From Narthecium ossifragum (Eukaryota; Streptophyta; Magnoliopsida; Dioscoreales; Nartheciaceae): a stretch of DNA of 64,000 nucleotides. Made by a program: the position numbers and the translations under genes. Below, piece after piece: positions 23,201 through 36,876 of this stretch; positions within the stretch are counted from its first letter, which is position 1, and every line of letters starts with the position of its first letter. Where the stretch lies: assembly GCA_963920575.1 (NCBI GenBank), contig OY986966.1, forward strand, positions 1,074,130-1,138,129, written 5' to 3'. The notes under the pieces were generated by a model. That model ran no database searches. It was not told the DNA's origin and saw only the letters and a list, made by a program, of their open reading frames with translations.

Positions 23201-24165
23201 TCCAGGCTGTTGAGAAGATTGGAACTGGAAGGTTTGTGCCGATCTCTAACCTCTGCTGATCTTATTGGGTCACTATAACGTTTCCATCTTCCTAACTTGG
23301 ATGTGATTCTTTTTCTGCCACAGGTGGAGAGATGTCAAACTCCGGGCTTTCGATGATGCCAAACACCGAACTTATGTGGATTTGAAGGTAAGAGATCATC
23401 TGCCTACTCTAAAAGTTTCATTTTTGGTAAAGTTTTATTTGACCACCTAGAATAGAGTGGGCTCCAGAGCATTTTCTAGGAAACCAAATAGTTTCCAGTT
23501 TGGTTGCTTGGGAAACTTTTCTTTTGGCCTAGAAAGTAGTCCAGTCACCTGATATTGTCCAACTGTAGTGTGCTATCCATATCCACCATGTGATTGATTG
23601 CGTGTGGCTGGACCCTGGCTTATGCCTCATTGTTCTTGTGATCCTTGAATCTTAGGCTCCGTCTAGTGTATGTTGTCCCCACGCAATTGGTCTCCTCCGT
23701 GTCCTCGCAGACCAAGTCAGAGGCACGTGTTCAGTATTACCCAGAAGAATAGGATATTTGAACCGTGTACAGCAGTTGGCTTTAACCGAACTCTTCCAAA
23801 ATCAACGATGACCATGTTGGAGGAGTCTTATTGCAGCCTTTGGACTTTATAACCAAGACTTTATAGCTTGACCGACCTCCTTGTATTGCCGTCGTTGTTG
23901 TTATTTGGCAGTTCAAATGAGGAGTTTTAAGAAGCAACACCTCTTGTTCCTTTGCAGTTTTGGTAACTCTATCTTTATATTTCCATGGATGCAGGACAAA
24001 TGGAAGACTTTGGTGCACACGGCTAGAATATCCCCACAGCAGAGGAGGGGAGAACCGGTCCCCCAGGAGCTGCTGGACCGCGTTCTCTCCGCCCATGCAT
24101 ACTGGTCACAACAGCAAGCAAAGCTCCAGGTGAAATCCCCTCCTGCTGAGACTTGCCTCCTCTAA
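20202..24165 (+). CDS. TRP: Telomere-repeat-binding protein, TRP/TRFL Myb family
   Basis: Ten coding exons: 20202-20282, 20361-20664, 20765-21172, 21357-21566, 21681-21743, 21846-21925, 22369-22613, 22914-23231, 23324-23387, 23995-24165. Total 1944 bases, 647 residues. The N-terminus MVLQKRLEYGSSGHQVPAMP and the following block MCAFDLLATVAGKLLQEEE are family hallmarks. A ubiquitin-like fold (from VKLSIKSFKVPELFIEIPET, about residues 356-440) precedes a C-terminal Myb domain (RRPFSVSEVEALVQAVEKIG then GRWRDVK) with the telobox motif VDLKDKWKTLVHTAR and the plant Myb-extension helix. Members bind double-stranded TTTAGGG repeats in the nucleus; related proteins were also isolated as promoter-binding factors. 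Size matches the family (about 550-700). All domains are intact. Confidence 0.95.
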
Positions 24166-26868
24166 CTTTTGACACCAATTCGATTCAGTTGACCACTTGT
24201 ATAAAAGGAAAAAAAAAAAAAGGAAAAGAGAAAGAGAAGCTTCGAAGAACTGAAAGGTGTTCTGTAATGTATATCCACTCTTTCTCCATGATTCTTAAGC
24301 CAGCAGGTATCTTCTTCTTGTGAATTGTACAAGAGGGGAGAGGGTTCTGGCTGGCAACTGTACATGATCAGGAGAAGAAAAGGAAATAAAGTCTGGTCAT
24401 GCTAACTGGCGTCTGGCATTAGATTGCATGCCGCCCCGTTGGCGGCGCCTTGCCGTCCTGAATTAAAGAAGTGACCACTCTCTTATTCAATTCAATTCAT
24501 TCTTTTGACAAAGCTTCTGTATGTTGGATTATAGAAATGATAAGATGAAACTTTTTTTAGGATCTTGATTTCTTTCTGTATCCAATAGTTCTATTCGGTG
24601 ATTGTATAGTACGATGATCTCTGTGTTGTTCTTTGGTTTCTTATTTTTGTTCTTTTCTTCTTGTAACGAGCAAATGTAGTAGAATTTACCTTATTCACTT
24701 GTCAATTTTCCTTATATTGATTCCCAATGATGCTGAAACTTTTAAAATTTAAACATGTTTAGTGGATAGGGAATTCGTTTTCATTCCCAATAGATTTCCT
24801 ATCCCGTTATCAATCCTTAAATTTAAAAAATATGACTAAAAAACATTAATCAACATTTCCCTATCCCTAAACTTATTGCTATCTCATTCCTTAAATTTTA
24901 CATAACAGATTCCCTAATTATAAATAATAAGATTGATTTTTTAGGGAATGACATAGAATAGGGAAGGGATAGAGAACATGTTTGTTTTTTATTATTAGTT
25001 AAGCCGTTGGCTAAGAAACCCATTTAAGGATGTACAACAAGCTAGGACCTAGAGGCGACAGGGACAAACCCCCTGTGTTCGCCTTCGATCGCTAAACTGG
25101 AGTGAAATTGATGGGCCAGCCAGTCGGCATGGGAATTATCTTCTCTGGGGATATAAACGATCGCGGCCTCTAAACAACCACGTAACTCTCACCATATGTC
25201 TTGCACTATGCTTCTACATTCGCCTGTTAGCGGCATAGTTCCCTCAATCATTTGGACTCCGAAGAGCGAGTCGCATTCGATTGTCACATGTTTGCATCCT
25301 CTTTGTGCAGCTTCCTTAACAAACCACTAGGATGACGAGGAGCTCCCCTTGCAACGCAGAATTTGCCACCTAGCACCTTCCATCTGACCATAGAATCACC
25401 TCATCGTCATCAATGCAAACGACTCCCAAGCCAGCCCTGCCTGCTTTAGGATGGAAAGACGCATCTGGTTGTATTCTAACTCTTTCGACGCGCACCGCAT
25501 CATGGTTCATTGTTTCCTGCATTGAGGCCATGTATTCTTTGACTTGTCAAACAATGAGTCGGGACAAGTCGCGAGCGTCATGTGTTTCCTCTCCCGCCAC
25601 TAGCTTACACCGGTTGATAATAATCTTATAGCTTTATCCAAATCACATGATACAATATGATGGGTCTGATCAATGGACTATTGAGGGTTTCCTCTTTGAT
25701 GTATATCCCACCACCAAAGATGACGAGGAGCTATGAGTGCTGTACCCAAATGGAAAGATAGCCCAAATGTCAAGCAAGCTAGAATACTGATTTGGAGCAC
25801 AGCTCTCCAGTGGATTTGGTTGGCCAGTCAACTATGAATGGGGACGGTCCTTCATGAGGCTGGCAAGTGGCAAGTGATGGTTGTCTCTACGAAAGAGAAA
25901 GAACAGCTCATATGGGAACCTTTGAGAGAGATTGCTAGCAAATTGCTATTAAAATTGTCTTCGTGTTCTAGATATAAGTGATCCTTTTCCCATTCGCTTC
26001 CACCGGCAAGCATACCCATACAGGGAAAAGCACAGTGCCAGCCATGCAAAATCTGATTGCCAGGTTAGGCCAACATGGATCCCCATCCGCCTGCCTTTTA
26101 CAGCAGACTGTTAGCCATGATCAGCCTGAACGAGAAAAATTATAAGGACATCAGGTGTGTGTCTCAGTTAGGTGTGTGTCTCAGTTGCTAAGACTTTGGA
26201 GCCTTGGAATTCATCACATTATAGTACCGTTAAATGAAATTAAGCGATAGGGGTCTTTTTGCAAAGAAAACCAATAAAAGTGGGGATAAAATGCAAATAC
26301 CAACCAATGATAGTGAGTATTTCGCAATATAGCCATGAGGTAGGGGGGTATTTGCAAAAAAAAAAAAGCCGAAAAGAAATTAGGTGCAACCTGTCTGGAG
26401 GATAATCTGGATACAACAAGCATTTTCCTAACCAGCCGGATCATATGCGAGAAGAACAAATATCCTACCATCAGCTGAATTTAGATCCTTCAAAAAGGTG
26501 CAAACGAGTTGTACGTGGTTCCAAATCCAATAAACAAAGGTTCTTTCCTAATTATAAAAAAAAAATGTTCCGCATTTATTAGCATTATGTATCCTTTGAG
26601 ACTCAACATCAGGTATCCTTTGATGCAAAATATTCTTCTCGTTCATTAATACAAAGTACCCAGGATGAGAGTGCTAGTGAACATGGCACTACTGTGCTAT
26701 ATAAGTCGAAGATAGCATGACTCCGTATGCTGGTTAAAGAATGGGCTGGAGCATCATCCTGTGAAGTTCTTTGTACAGTTTTGGACGGAAGAAAAACCAA
26801 TGCAACTGCTTCTTTTTTGGTTGATATACACATCAAACATCATTGAAAAGATACTTGTGATACAAGAT
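24166..26868. other. Spacer with a MITE-like repeat and a LINE fragment
   Basis: The 3' flank of the telomere-binding gene is followed by an AT-rich segment at about 24752-24995 whose ends share AAACATGTT in inverted orientation and several GGGAAT/ATTCCC words; it may be a degraded MITE. A decayed RNase H fragment lies at 25101-25480. From 25500 to 26868 I see only spurious short frames and the 3' flank of the minus-strand gene. Confidence 0.45.
25101..25480 (-). pseudogene. Decayed RNase H domain of a LINE retrotransposon
   Basis: Read on the minus strand, pieces of an RNase H fold occur in order: RIQPDASFHPKAGRAGLGVV (first Asp), then a GELLVIL segment (Glu), then EAAQRGCKHVTIECDSLFG (second Asp), then VYIPREDNSHADWLAHQF (terminal Asp/His). 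The order of acidic residues fits the RVT_3-type RNase H found at the end of plant L1-like LINEs. Two in-frame stops and one frameshift make it non-functional. No reverse transcriptase is left nearby. A domesticated host RNase H-like gene is the alternative origin. Confidence 0.75.
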
Positions 26869-29615
26869 CTACATCTGTCTCGGGCTCTCTGGAAAGCTCC
26901 CTCGAACCAGATATACACGGCCATATACCCATCGTCTGCCGGGGCTCGAGATAGGATGCTGTAGAAGGAAGGTAAACAGTGATGAGTATTGGAGACTTGG
27001 CCATTCTGATAAACCATAGAAGAAAGGAGATGCATAATTATGGTAATAACATGAAACTAGTTTTTGCTGCACAGAATTATTGAGTGAATATTCAAGAGGA
27101 TCTATCAGCCAGATCCAACACAGCAAATTGCATATGGAAGAGAAGGGATTGCACGGAAACAAAATCTATGGGGTTGAGCAGCAATGCAAAACTCTGATCC
27201 CCTGATTCAAATGAACAGGCCAATACAGGCCCACGAGGCCTTCAGACTTTTTTTCCCACGAGAAATACTTGATTGTTCAAAAGAGAGAATAATATTCTTA
27301 TTAGATACAATAACATCAAAGCTAGCACGTCCTCCACATTGGTGATATACCTGCCTTGTTTCCAGATTATACAACACAAGGTTATAATATTCACGGGTGA
27401 GATATGCAATTATGGCAACATGAATGTGCAATAAGAACATAATTGCACTTCTACTGTAGATAAATCAATTAGCTAAGAAAAAAGAACAATTGAATACCTC
27501 CACCTTCGCGCGAAATTCCAAAGTACACTCACATACATGACATTCTGATCTATAGGGCTGCTGAATAGAACTTCCTGGCCTCAGGAATGCAAAAACCTGA
27601 AAGATAATTATTCTTGAAGTTATAGAGGCAATAACAGCTTCACCACATATAAACTATGAACTGCACATTGCGATAAAGTCCAGTAAATTTCAGAAGTGAT
27701 CAACCTCATTGCCACAATTCGGGCATGAGCCTTTCAATCCCACTAAATCCTTTCTCCATAGTCGTTCAAGTGCTTGAACTGCAAAATACATGGTAGTCAA
27801 CCTCTTAGGAATGAAATGCAACTCACAAAGTCCAAAGAGGAGCATGTTGAGTCATGCACATGAATTTTGACTGTATGATGGGAACTAAGTGCAAGACATA
27901 TACTTCACAAGCATACGAAGTCTGGTATCAAACAAAACGCAGATGCATATCCCCGACTTATATTGTTTAGCACTTGTGTTAATGCACTAGCATCCAGGAC
28001 AAGGCAGGTTGTCAATGTCGTTAAATATCAAGGACCCAATTAATGGACTTCAATAGAGGGCTTACGTGACCACAGAGTACTCAGGAAGACACAGATCCTA
28101 TATCCTAGGAATTCATTCGCTTGAAATATAAGATGACAGGACCATGGGCATACTGTGGTGCAATTTTCTTGGATTCCTGCACCTTGTCTTAAGTGATTGG
28201 ATAGTATCTCAAGAGCTATTATAAAGCTATGCAAACTAGTGTACTATATTCACAAGCCTTCACAAAAATATACTTTTGAACCATTTGTTGGCATGCAAAG
28301 GGAGACCAACACCAATTCTGATCCCACCCCTGCCCACTCACAGTACTACAAAACTAGGTAAGAGGAGAAAGAGATACCGGATGCAGATGCCACAGGGTAG
28401 CCAACCAAATATCCCAGCCCAACAAGTAGAACCTTATTCACTGTTGTTAGAACCTCGAAGTGTGATCTGCCACTATCCAATTGATGGATTGTATCCTCTA
28501 AAGCCAGAGTGATGGTGTAAAAGGTAGGCAGGAGAAGTGCAGAAGCCCCAGTTACAAACAACAAGAACCAAACACCTGCTAGTGCCAAAGTCTGTGAAGG
28601 ATCTTCCTGCCCTACACCCAACCCATGTCCAACGGCAAACAAGTACGATGTTAGAAGTACCCAAATCAGTAAAGCAGTTTAAGGCATGCCAAAAATGGCA
28701 GTTACCTCAGCATCTGCATATGTCAATTGTCGTTTGAGGCTGCAGCGAGGATACTTTACAACAGATTTGGAGCCATACAATCGCAACTTCAGCTGTCATA
28801 TACAATTACTGGTAAAAAAGAGGATCACAGATTCAAATGTGCATATGAATTGAAGAATCAAATTCACAATACTACCTCCACTTTATCAAACATGTCATCG
28901 ACAATTAATGGTTTGCCACTATAATATGACTCTCGGGCCTGCAGCATTTCAAAAGAAAAGAAATGAAGAGAGTTTAAAAGAAAAGTCCAAAGGAATAATC
29001 GATACAGATAGCTTTGCCATGAAATAGGTTGCTCTTCCTCGTAGATTTGATGGGCCAAATTAAAAGTTCTGTCCCTTATGCTTGCCAAGTTGGATTTTTG
29101 CGTTAATCATGACAATAGATATATACGAAGCAGTATGCCGAGATATCATATGAACAACTTCCAATGATTCAATAGACAAGACATAATAAGGAAAGAATTG
29201 TTGTTAAAACCCTGGTTTTCAGCGAATGGATTGCCAAGTTCTTGCTTCCAATCTGATCTTGGTGATTATAGTCAGTAGACAGTGACAATAATGAAAGGCA
29301 AACACAAAGAAGTGTTCCCAAAATGTATATATGAACTAGATTTCAAAAGTCACGAAGATGATATGATCGCTGGTGAGATTGAAGGGGAGGCGGGTCGACC
29401 TGCTGATAGAGAGCTTCTAGCCTCTCCTTGCTGGCGGTCTCGAGTGGACCAACGAAGAGGCAGGACGGCCCCTCGGCCGCAAGCGAGGATCCATTAGCCG
29501 AAACCCTCCCGCGGTCGCCGCGCAGGCAAAGCTGGAGCCTTTCGCGCTTGGAGAAGAAGAGCACCGCGCGCCGGGCGTGGAAGGGGGTGACGGCGCCCGC
29601 CGCGGCGGTGCGCAT
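26869..29615 (-). CDS. PGRL2: PGRL1/PGRL2-like thylakoid membrane protein
   Basis: Seven minus-strand exons in order: 29400-29615, 28876-28938, 28706-28792, 28378-28606, 27705-27778, 27498-27596, 26869-26958. Total 858 bases, 285 residues. The first about 60 residues (MRTAAAGAVTPFHARRAVLF) are Ser/Ala/Arg-rich like a chloroplast transit peptide. Then come ARESYYSGKPLIVDDMFDKV and LKLRLYGSKSVVKYPRCSLK, two hydrophobic segments in exon 4, and cysteine pairs C217-P-N-C220 and C242-H-V-C245-E-C247. This order (YY-G-P-I/L-D-F block, PRCSL block, two membrane spans, CPNCG) is that of the PGRL1 family of cyclic-electron-flow regulators. The sequence looks closer to the PGRL2-type branch than to PGRL1 itself; that is from memory and moderately sure. 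A longer upstream open frame exists, but the start at 29615 fits a transit peptide better. Confidence 0.8.
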
Positions 29616-32128
29616 GAGACAGGAGGCTGAGATACGGGAGGCGCGGCGTGTGGTCCGGCTCCGCTCGGGAGCTAATAAAAAGTCTCGACTAGAACAACTA
29701 AAACTAGAGCCACAAAGCGTATCTATGGTATGTGTTCTCCTCCTATAATTAATACGGCTTTGGTCTTGTGGTCTGAGAGGCATTTGAATAAAAATCCACT
29801 CGATGGCGACATGGTTTAGGGTTTCACTCATCAATCTCTCTCAATTATGATGGCAGAATTAAAGCATACTAGCTGATTTAGGAGTTTTATTCAACTCGAC
29901 GTATTGAGAGACCACCAGTGTGATGGTGGTGTGGTTGTTAAAAGACTTGTAATTTCAAGTGTGTTTGATTCAAATTCTCTCTTCGACTTAATGATATGTG
30001 AGCCTCATTATTCGGATCCAACCCAATGTTTTGGGTCGGTTGTATAAGGCTTGAAGGTAATAATACCAACTGTTCACGCTGATTTTCTTCCAGGTCGAAA
30101 ACACTTTAAATCTTATTGAATAGGGACGTAAGCTCTCTCAACTCTGGATGTACGAGAGGAGGTGCTGTGAAGTAAAAACACACACAATGAAAAGATAAAT
30201 AACACATAAGAGCACAAGTAATTTACTCCGACAGCAACAGCTATTGACTCCGTCGAAAGATAATTTTATTAATAATTGCACTAAACGGCATCGAGGATGA
30301 TTCCGTCAAAACTTATAAGGGAACAATAATTGCACTGACGATGCCGAAGACGATTCTGTCGATCAATCACAAAGATCATAGGGCTGCAGTCGCAACAACA
30401 GCAATACAAGGGTGCATGTCCGGCATGCAAAAGCTGACTCTACTCTTATATTATAAAGAAGCTACTCCTAAAAAATAAGATTCAAAGAGTCTGTGCTCTT
30501 CTTTGATTTTTGTGAGAGAGTTCTTCTTCATCATTTCTTCGCTTTTATACTTGAAATAACTTCCATGCAACTGCTCCCATGATTTCCTTTGATTGTTCTC
30601 ATCTCGCCACATGTCGGATACCTTCTTTGAGCTGTCAGATAGTTAAGCCCACGATCCACGTTCTTCATCCGTTTCTTCTCGTTCCAATTTTTTTTTAGCA
30701 ATTTCAGCATATTAATGAAATTGCCACTATATGCATTTCGGTCCATCATAACATGCGATTTTGGAAAAACTCCAGAACGAAAGTTCTAGATCATTGACTT
30801 ATCTTTCTAATGGTCAAACAACCATCTCATTTGAACATCATATGAAAAAATTATGATTGAAATATTCTAACTATATTAGAAGTCAAATGGATGAATTCGA
30901 TCATGGACGATTTCATTCAACTTGCGCATTTCGGTCTATTACAACCTTCGAATTTGCTAAACCACTACGAACAAAAATTATAGCTCTTTGAATGATCTTT
31001 TCAACGATCTAAGAATCACTTCATTTTAATATCCGACAAGAAAGTTATAAGGAAATACTCTCACTACGTCCAAGATCAAGATCAAGAGATGTACGAATTC
31101 ATCCGTGGATGATTTTGTCGAACCTTCCATTGTATTCATCCATTATATCAAATCTTAGCTTTTCATGAATGAGAAAGTTATGAATGAAAAACTTTCATTT
31201 TATCACAAACAAAAGTCATCTTATGGATTTGGTCTGTATATATGATTAAGCCATCTACGAAAGGATAGGATGAAAATGCGTCCCGGTGAAAAGAGATATG
31301 GCCTAAAATATAATATGGATGAAAAATGGATTCTGTCATATATTTATCATTTTACCATTACTCGTTTCTACTGTAGATTTCACATATTAAGTGTTAAAAT
31401 TTGGAAAACTTGTCATCAGTAAACTTGTGGGTTTTTGAATAAACTTTCAGACGATAGCTAAAACAGCTCGTTTGGAGGTCTTATGTGAAATTTAAGACCA
31501 AAATACTTTAACCACATCGGAGTAAAAAAAAAACAAAAAAACAAAAGGGATCCTGCAATTACGTCTTATGAAAACTCAGTCTGCACCAACTATTTGGCTT
31601 AGTTTATTTTTTTTTTAATTTCAATAATGTTATTTGTTTGCGTTTATATTACTTCATCTTAAAAAAATCTTAGATTTCACATTTCACCTGCGATGATTAA
31701 AAAAATCATATTTCTCATTTGATCTTAAGATAGATTCCTAGAATTACTTTAAGCATAATATATTTGAAATATTCTCCAAGGCTTAAATAGAATAAAGTAT
31801 TTTAGTAAAATACCATGGATGAGTGACAATAGTGACTCATACATGCACTTAATCACACGTTAGATTTTGTTTTAATTTTTTACAATAATTAACTCCAATT
31901 TATTGGAAAATAGCAATTAATCACTTTTTTTTAAAAAAAAATCCTAAATAGCAATTAATGCTTTTGTCTTTGCTGGTATTTAATTTGATACTCGGATTTT
32001 ATCGCATTTCCTCTTAAATTTGAGTCGGAGTCGGAGAAGACTCGAAATCCTATAGATTAAGAATCAAAGAGGCTTGGCGTTCACCTTGGTTTGCCATTCC
32101 TATCGATACTCCGTTTCATCTCTCCACC
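29616..32128. other. Bidirectional spacer between PGRL2-like gene and IWS1
   Basis: The two genes are divergent, so this 2.5 kb holds both promoters. The middle (about 30160-31300) has repeat-like DNA: related segments containing CATTTCGGTC recur at 30734 and 30928, and GGATGATTTTGTC/GGACGATTTCATT variants recur nearby, suggesting an old retrotransposon LTR remnant. I found no clear ends. The last 100 bases before 32129 look like the IWS1 5' UTR. Confidence 0.4.
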
Positions 32129-35100
32129 ATGGCCGCCTACGAGAACGATCCGTAAGCCCTTTGATCGCCCCCTTCTTGTTTCTAGTTCTGGCTTAATTTC
32201 TCCATTTTGCGTTCGATTCTAGGGTTTTGATCATTGTTCCAGGTACATGGACGAGGACGGTGAGCCTTTGATGGATCCTGACGTGCCCTCGGATGGCGAG
32301 CGCTCTCCGGAACCCAACTACGGTGGGGGAGATGACTACGACGACGAGGATGATGGCGCGTGGCGGAGGCAGAGGTCCCCGACGCCGGTGATGGACGAGG
32401 GGAAGGGTGGGAAGCCGAGGAAGAGATTGGTGAAGAAGAGCGGGAAGGAGACCTCGCCCGGGTTCTCCGGCGAGGTGCTGGATGACTGGGGGGAGGAGAA
32501 GGAGGACGAGGACGGGGAGGGGTCCTCGTCTAAGAAGAGGAAATCCATGTCCATGAAAGAGGGAAAGGGGAGCGGCGGGAAGAAGGAGAAGCTTAGATCT
32601 TTATCATCATCGAGGCCGGAACAGTCAGGGGGTAAGGGGTTTAGTTCTGGATCGAAGGGTCATGGGGCAGGGTCGAGGGGTCCGGGCGCCGATCCGGAGA
32701 TCAGAGAGCTTTGGGAGACCATTGCTGGTGGTGATTCCGAGGTAAGGGTGGATTTCATCCGCAGTACTAATATTTTCTGTCGAGAATTGATTTTGCATGT
32801 CTGTCAATTACAAAAGAACTCTTCATTTTCATACCAATGATTCTACTAGCATGCTTTTTGGTGCTGCATTGCCCTCGTTCAAAGATTATAGCTAGTCTCG
32901 ATGTGACTCAAGCTTGTTCTAGTATTAAGTACCGTTTTATGTGAAAGTCTCTAGTAGAATTTGATTTTTTTTATGAAGAAAACAATGTATGGGGTTAGTG
33001 TTTGAAGCTTTTTATTTATTTCACATCCTTAAGGGTGGAAAGTCTCCATTACAATTTGAACTTTTTAGCAAAGAAAACAATGTATGAGTTTCATGCTTGA
33101 CGCTTGTGAGTTTTTCAATCCTGAAGGGTGGAGTATCATGTGGATTTCATCTGCATTGTTTGTATTCCCCGTTAGGAATTGATTTTACAAGTCTTTCAAT
33201 CATAAAAGAAAATTTCTTTTTTCTTCCTACTGATTCTATTAGTCTCCATTGGTGCTGCATTGCCCTTGTTCCAAGATTGTAATCAATCTTGGTACTGGTT
33301 CCCTTCAAAATTTTGCTCCCAGTATCACTCTTTGCCCCATAAATTCCTGATTGATGACATGGCTTCAAATACTTATGTCTTCAAAATTTGCTCTCAATTT
33401 TTCTCTTTGCTGTGTAATTCCTGATTGACAACATGGCCTTTTCGGTTTTGATCCAAGCTAAGAATAGAAGGTTATCCTTTTTCTGCATGTCGCTCTTGAT
33501 AGTTCTTCCGGGACTAGTATTAAAACTGTGAAACGTCGTAAGATGATGTTATGCATGCTGATACAAACTCTTGTTTTGGTGGTATAGGATGATCAAGAGG
33601 GCGTAAGAACTCTGGACGATGAAGCCTTCATTGATGATACTGGTGTGGATCCTGGTGATCGCTTTGGCAGTGACAATGAAGGTGGCTTTGCTGATCGTGC
33701 TCCTCAGGTCGACTGCGATTCTTTCTCAAGTTATGCTTTCTTTGGTAGTCTTTGCTAAGCATGGTATTCTGTCTTTAACATGTGCAATGATTTGTGTTGG
33801 TGCTATCTTTCTGGAGTGTCAAACTTTAAGAGCGCATATAGTTTGACATGTGAAAAGTCTTTCAGTTGGTCGCATTTTAACAGCTGTGGGATTTTATTTG
33901 CTCACATCAGATTAAGTTAGTCTCATAGTTGATGGTTTGTGCTTGTGATTTGATCAATTTCTTTGAAAATCTAACGTTTGAGACGATATCACTATCAGGC
34001 GGAAGAAGGAGAGGAAGATGATGAAATCAATCAACTCTTTAAGGGGGGGAAGAAAAAGAAGAAAAATGAGAGATCACCTGCTGAAATTGCTTACCAGGTT
34101 GAACATTATATGGCTGAGCTTGAAGTCACAGCTGAAGAAGATGCTGAACTAAATAGGCAGAGTAAACCCGCAATTAATAAACTTAGGAAGCTGCCCATGC
34201 TTATTGATCTTCTATCCAAGTAAGCTGGTACCCCTGGCGTCATATATTTAACATATTTCATTACTGGATAAAAGTTTCAACTGTGGTTCTATACTATTTG
34301 TAGATCTTGACTGTCTGTTTGACTGTTTCTTTCGCAGGAAGAAATATCAGCAAGAATTTTTAGACCATGGTGTTTTAACTCTTCTAAAGAATTGGCTTGA
34401 GCCCTTGCCAGATGGTAGTTTGCCTAATATGAACATTCGAACTGCCATACTGAAGTTATTGAACGAAGTATGTTGAATAGTTTTCCTCTCTGTCATGAGA
34501 AGTCCTTTCTAGTTGCTATATAATCAGATGATTGTGTCCTGCGCTAGCATGTGAGTTGCAACTTTGTTTTGAAAAGTACAATCTGTTGACTGAATCTGTT
34601 TCGGTGCAGTTTCCCATTGATTTAGAACAATATGGCAGAAGAGACCAGTTAAAGAGGAGCGGTCTTGGGAAGGTCTCTTCTAATCTGATGTTCTAGGAAC
34701 CACTGTGTATTATGTTGGAACACATTATACATGTTTGGGTTTTTTTTCCCTGCAGGTTATCATGTTTTTGTCAAAATCTGATGAGGAGACGACAGCCAAC
34801 AGGAAGCTTGCTAAAGAATTAGTTGATAAATGGGTAATGAATACCACTTGGATTACAAGGCACAATTCGTTACAGCTTGTTAGAGTCACGTGATGGATGT
34901 TTTCTTTCTCAAGCAATATCACATAGAAGTCATTTCATGAAAATTGATTTCTATGGATGGTTGAATTTCGCAATGCTTTGAAAGCATGCACTCATTTGAT
35001 TTTCTGGCAATAAATGCAGAGCCGACCTATATTTAACAAGAGCACTAGATTTGAGGACATGAGGAGCTTTGATGATGAGAGAGTTCCTTATCGAAGACCA

Positions 35101-36165
35101 TTGTCAAAGAAGTAATTACTTGTATCTCTATTGCCTCTGGTTTTAGTCGTTAAGCTCCTTCTAACACCTTAAATTGTGCATTCTTTTTCCCTCCTCTGAT
35201 TTCTATTATACAGGCCTATGAACAAAGCTTCTGGGCTAGAATCAAGAGATGATGATCTTGACTTGGCTGAGTTCTCACAGTAAGATGACTTATAACTGAT
35301 ATCATTGTGTGATTATGTAGTTATGCTACGTAGATTTTGATTCAATTTGATACTGAAGTTTCAATAGTTGTTGATCTCTTGTTGATCTGAAGGTTAATAA
35401 TTAGATAACTTTTTGGTGTAGGGGACAAAAGTCTGGCCAATCTGCCTCTAGGCAGCATGCTTCTAGGCCAGAAGCATTACCTCTGGATTTTCTTGTACGA
35501 CCTCAATCTAAGGTCGATCCAGAACAAATCAGGGCACGGGCTAAACAAGTCGTACATGATCAGCGTCGATTGAAGGTTAGCTTCTCTAGCTGTCACTAAT
35601 CGTTGGTTTTTTTTCTATACTTTCTTAATAGAGCGACGTTTTTTGTTGGAAAAAATCAAGCACTCTACCTGCTATTTCATGAAGTTTCATACAGAAATCT
35701 GCATGCCTTTTCCTGACCTTTTCTTTTAGAAACATGGCAAGATCTCTAGATGACAGGCTGGAAGATACTATGTATTGTTTTTGTATTACATACCTCTCAA
35801 CTATTGGATACCTCTCTAGATGTCCTGTAATTTTCTAGCAGCATTGCATATTCAGTTTAGTATATTGTGGCCACCTCGAAACATTGCAGAAAGCTACCAT
35901 ATTATATTAGATAAACCTCTATTAGACAAGATGGTGGTTGCTATCTGATGGTTGGGTATCTTTAAACAAGAATTAATGTAAATTATGTAATCTGCCTCAT
36001 GCCATTATACTTGTACACGTCTGCATCTTTCTTGCATGTCTTATTCCGGAACATTTGGCTGTGCAGATGAATAAAAAGTTGCAGCAGTTGAAAGCACCAA
36101 AGAAGAAGCAGCTTCAGGCATCAAAACTTAGTGTGGAGGGCCGTGGAATGGTGAAATATTTATGA
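32129..36165 (+). CDS. IWS1: Transcription elongation factor IWS1 (SPN1)
   Basis: Eleven exons: 32129-32151, 32243-32741, 33588-33707, 33999-34219, 34338-34467, 34610-34672, 34756-34833, 35020-35111, 35214-35279, 35422-35575, 36067-36165. Total 1545 bases, 514 residues. The N-terminal about 200 residues are acidic and lysine-rich (DDYDDEDDGAWRRQRSPTP), typical of the disordered IWS1 arm. Residues about 285-385 form the TFIIS N-terminal/LW-type helical bundle (EFLDHGVLTLLKNWLEPLPD, NIRTAILKLLNEFPIDLEQY). The conserved tail DFLVRPQSKVDPEQIRARA follows. IWS1 works with SPT6 on elongating RNA polymerase II; in Arabidopsis it also acts in brassinosteroid-responsive transcription. The tiny first exon (23 bases) is supported by MAAYENDP joining in phase. 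Length is close to Arabidopsis IWS1. Confidence 0.95.
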
Positions 36166-36876
36166 TTGGCAAATTTGTTGTTCAAAGCAACCAATAATTC
36201 ATGGTCGTAGATCGTTGACTGCCATATGGCCGCTTTATATCGTCCCTTTATTTGGAAGCATATCCTTCGTATAGTCAACATACTTTTGAATTCCAAAAAA
36301 AAATACCTTGTTTATGGCATCTAGAACCCAGCCTTCCAAGGGACGCAGGACATGGCTTTTGGTGGGGGGTTGGGATGTAAATTGTTGAAAGAAATCGTAT
36401 ACGAGAGGGTATTTGTTGCTGTACTTTGATATTATTTACAAATACTGCTTCTGAGTGGCAAATTTCCATCAAAATGTTATTCTGCACATTGAGTGTTAGT
36501 GTACTACCTGACGAGACAAAGTAACAGCATGTTTTGGAAACCAATGTTGAATGTGTAGCTGTGCATCTCTGTTTCATATGACCCCCTGTATCTTCCTATG
36601 AGTTTTTTTTTTTTTTTTTTTTTGATGAGTTGAGCCAATATCTTCCTATGAGTTACTACAAGAGAAAGAGATGGATTGTCCGTCCCCTAAACAGCCATCT
36701 TGAAGCTGTTGTCAAAAGGTGCAACTCTACTTCAATATACACCCAGGCAGTGTGCTTTCCCATATGTTTTATGCATCAAAACAGTACTCCTGATTTTTAA
36801 TGGGCAGTACAATAAGGAATGCTGCCATGTATTCTGTTTACATGTATTTTGTTTCTCTCATCTACATAAATATGAA
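36166..36876. other. Convergent 3' spacer
   Basis: IWS1 and the GT47 gene converge here. The stretch holds their 3' UTRs and a pure T tract at about 36606-36623. Nothing else is recognised. Confidence 0.5.
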
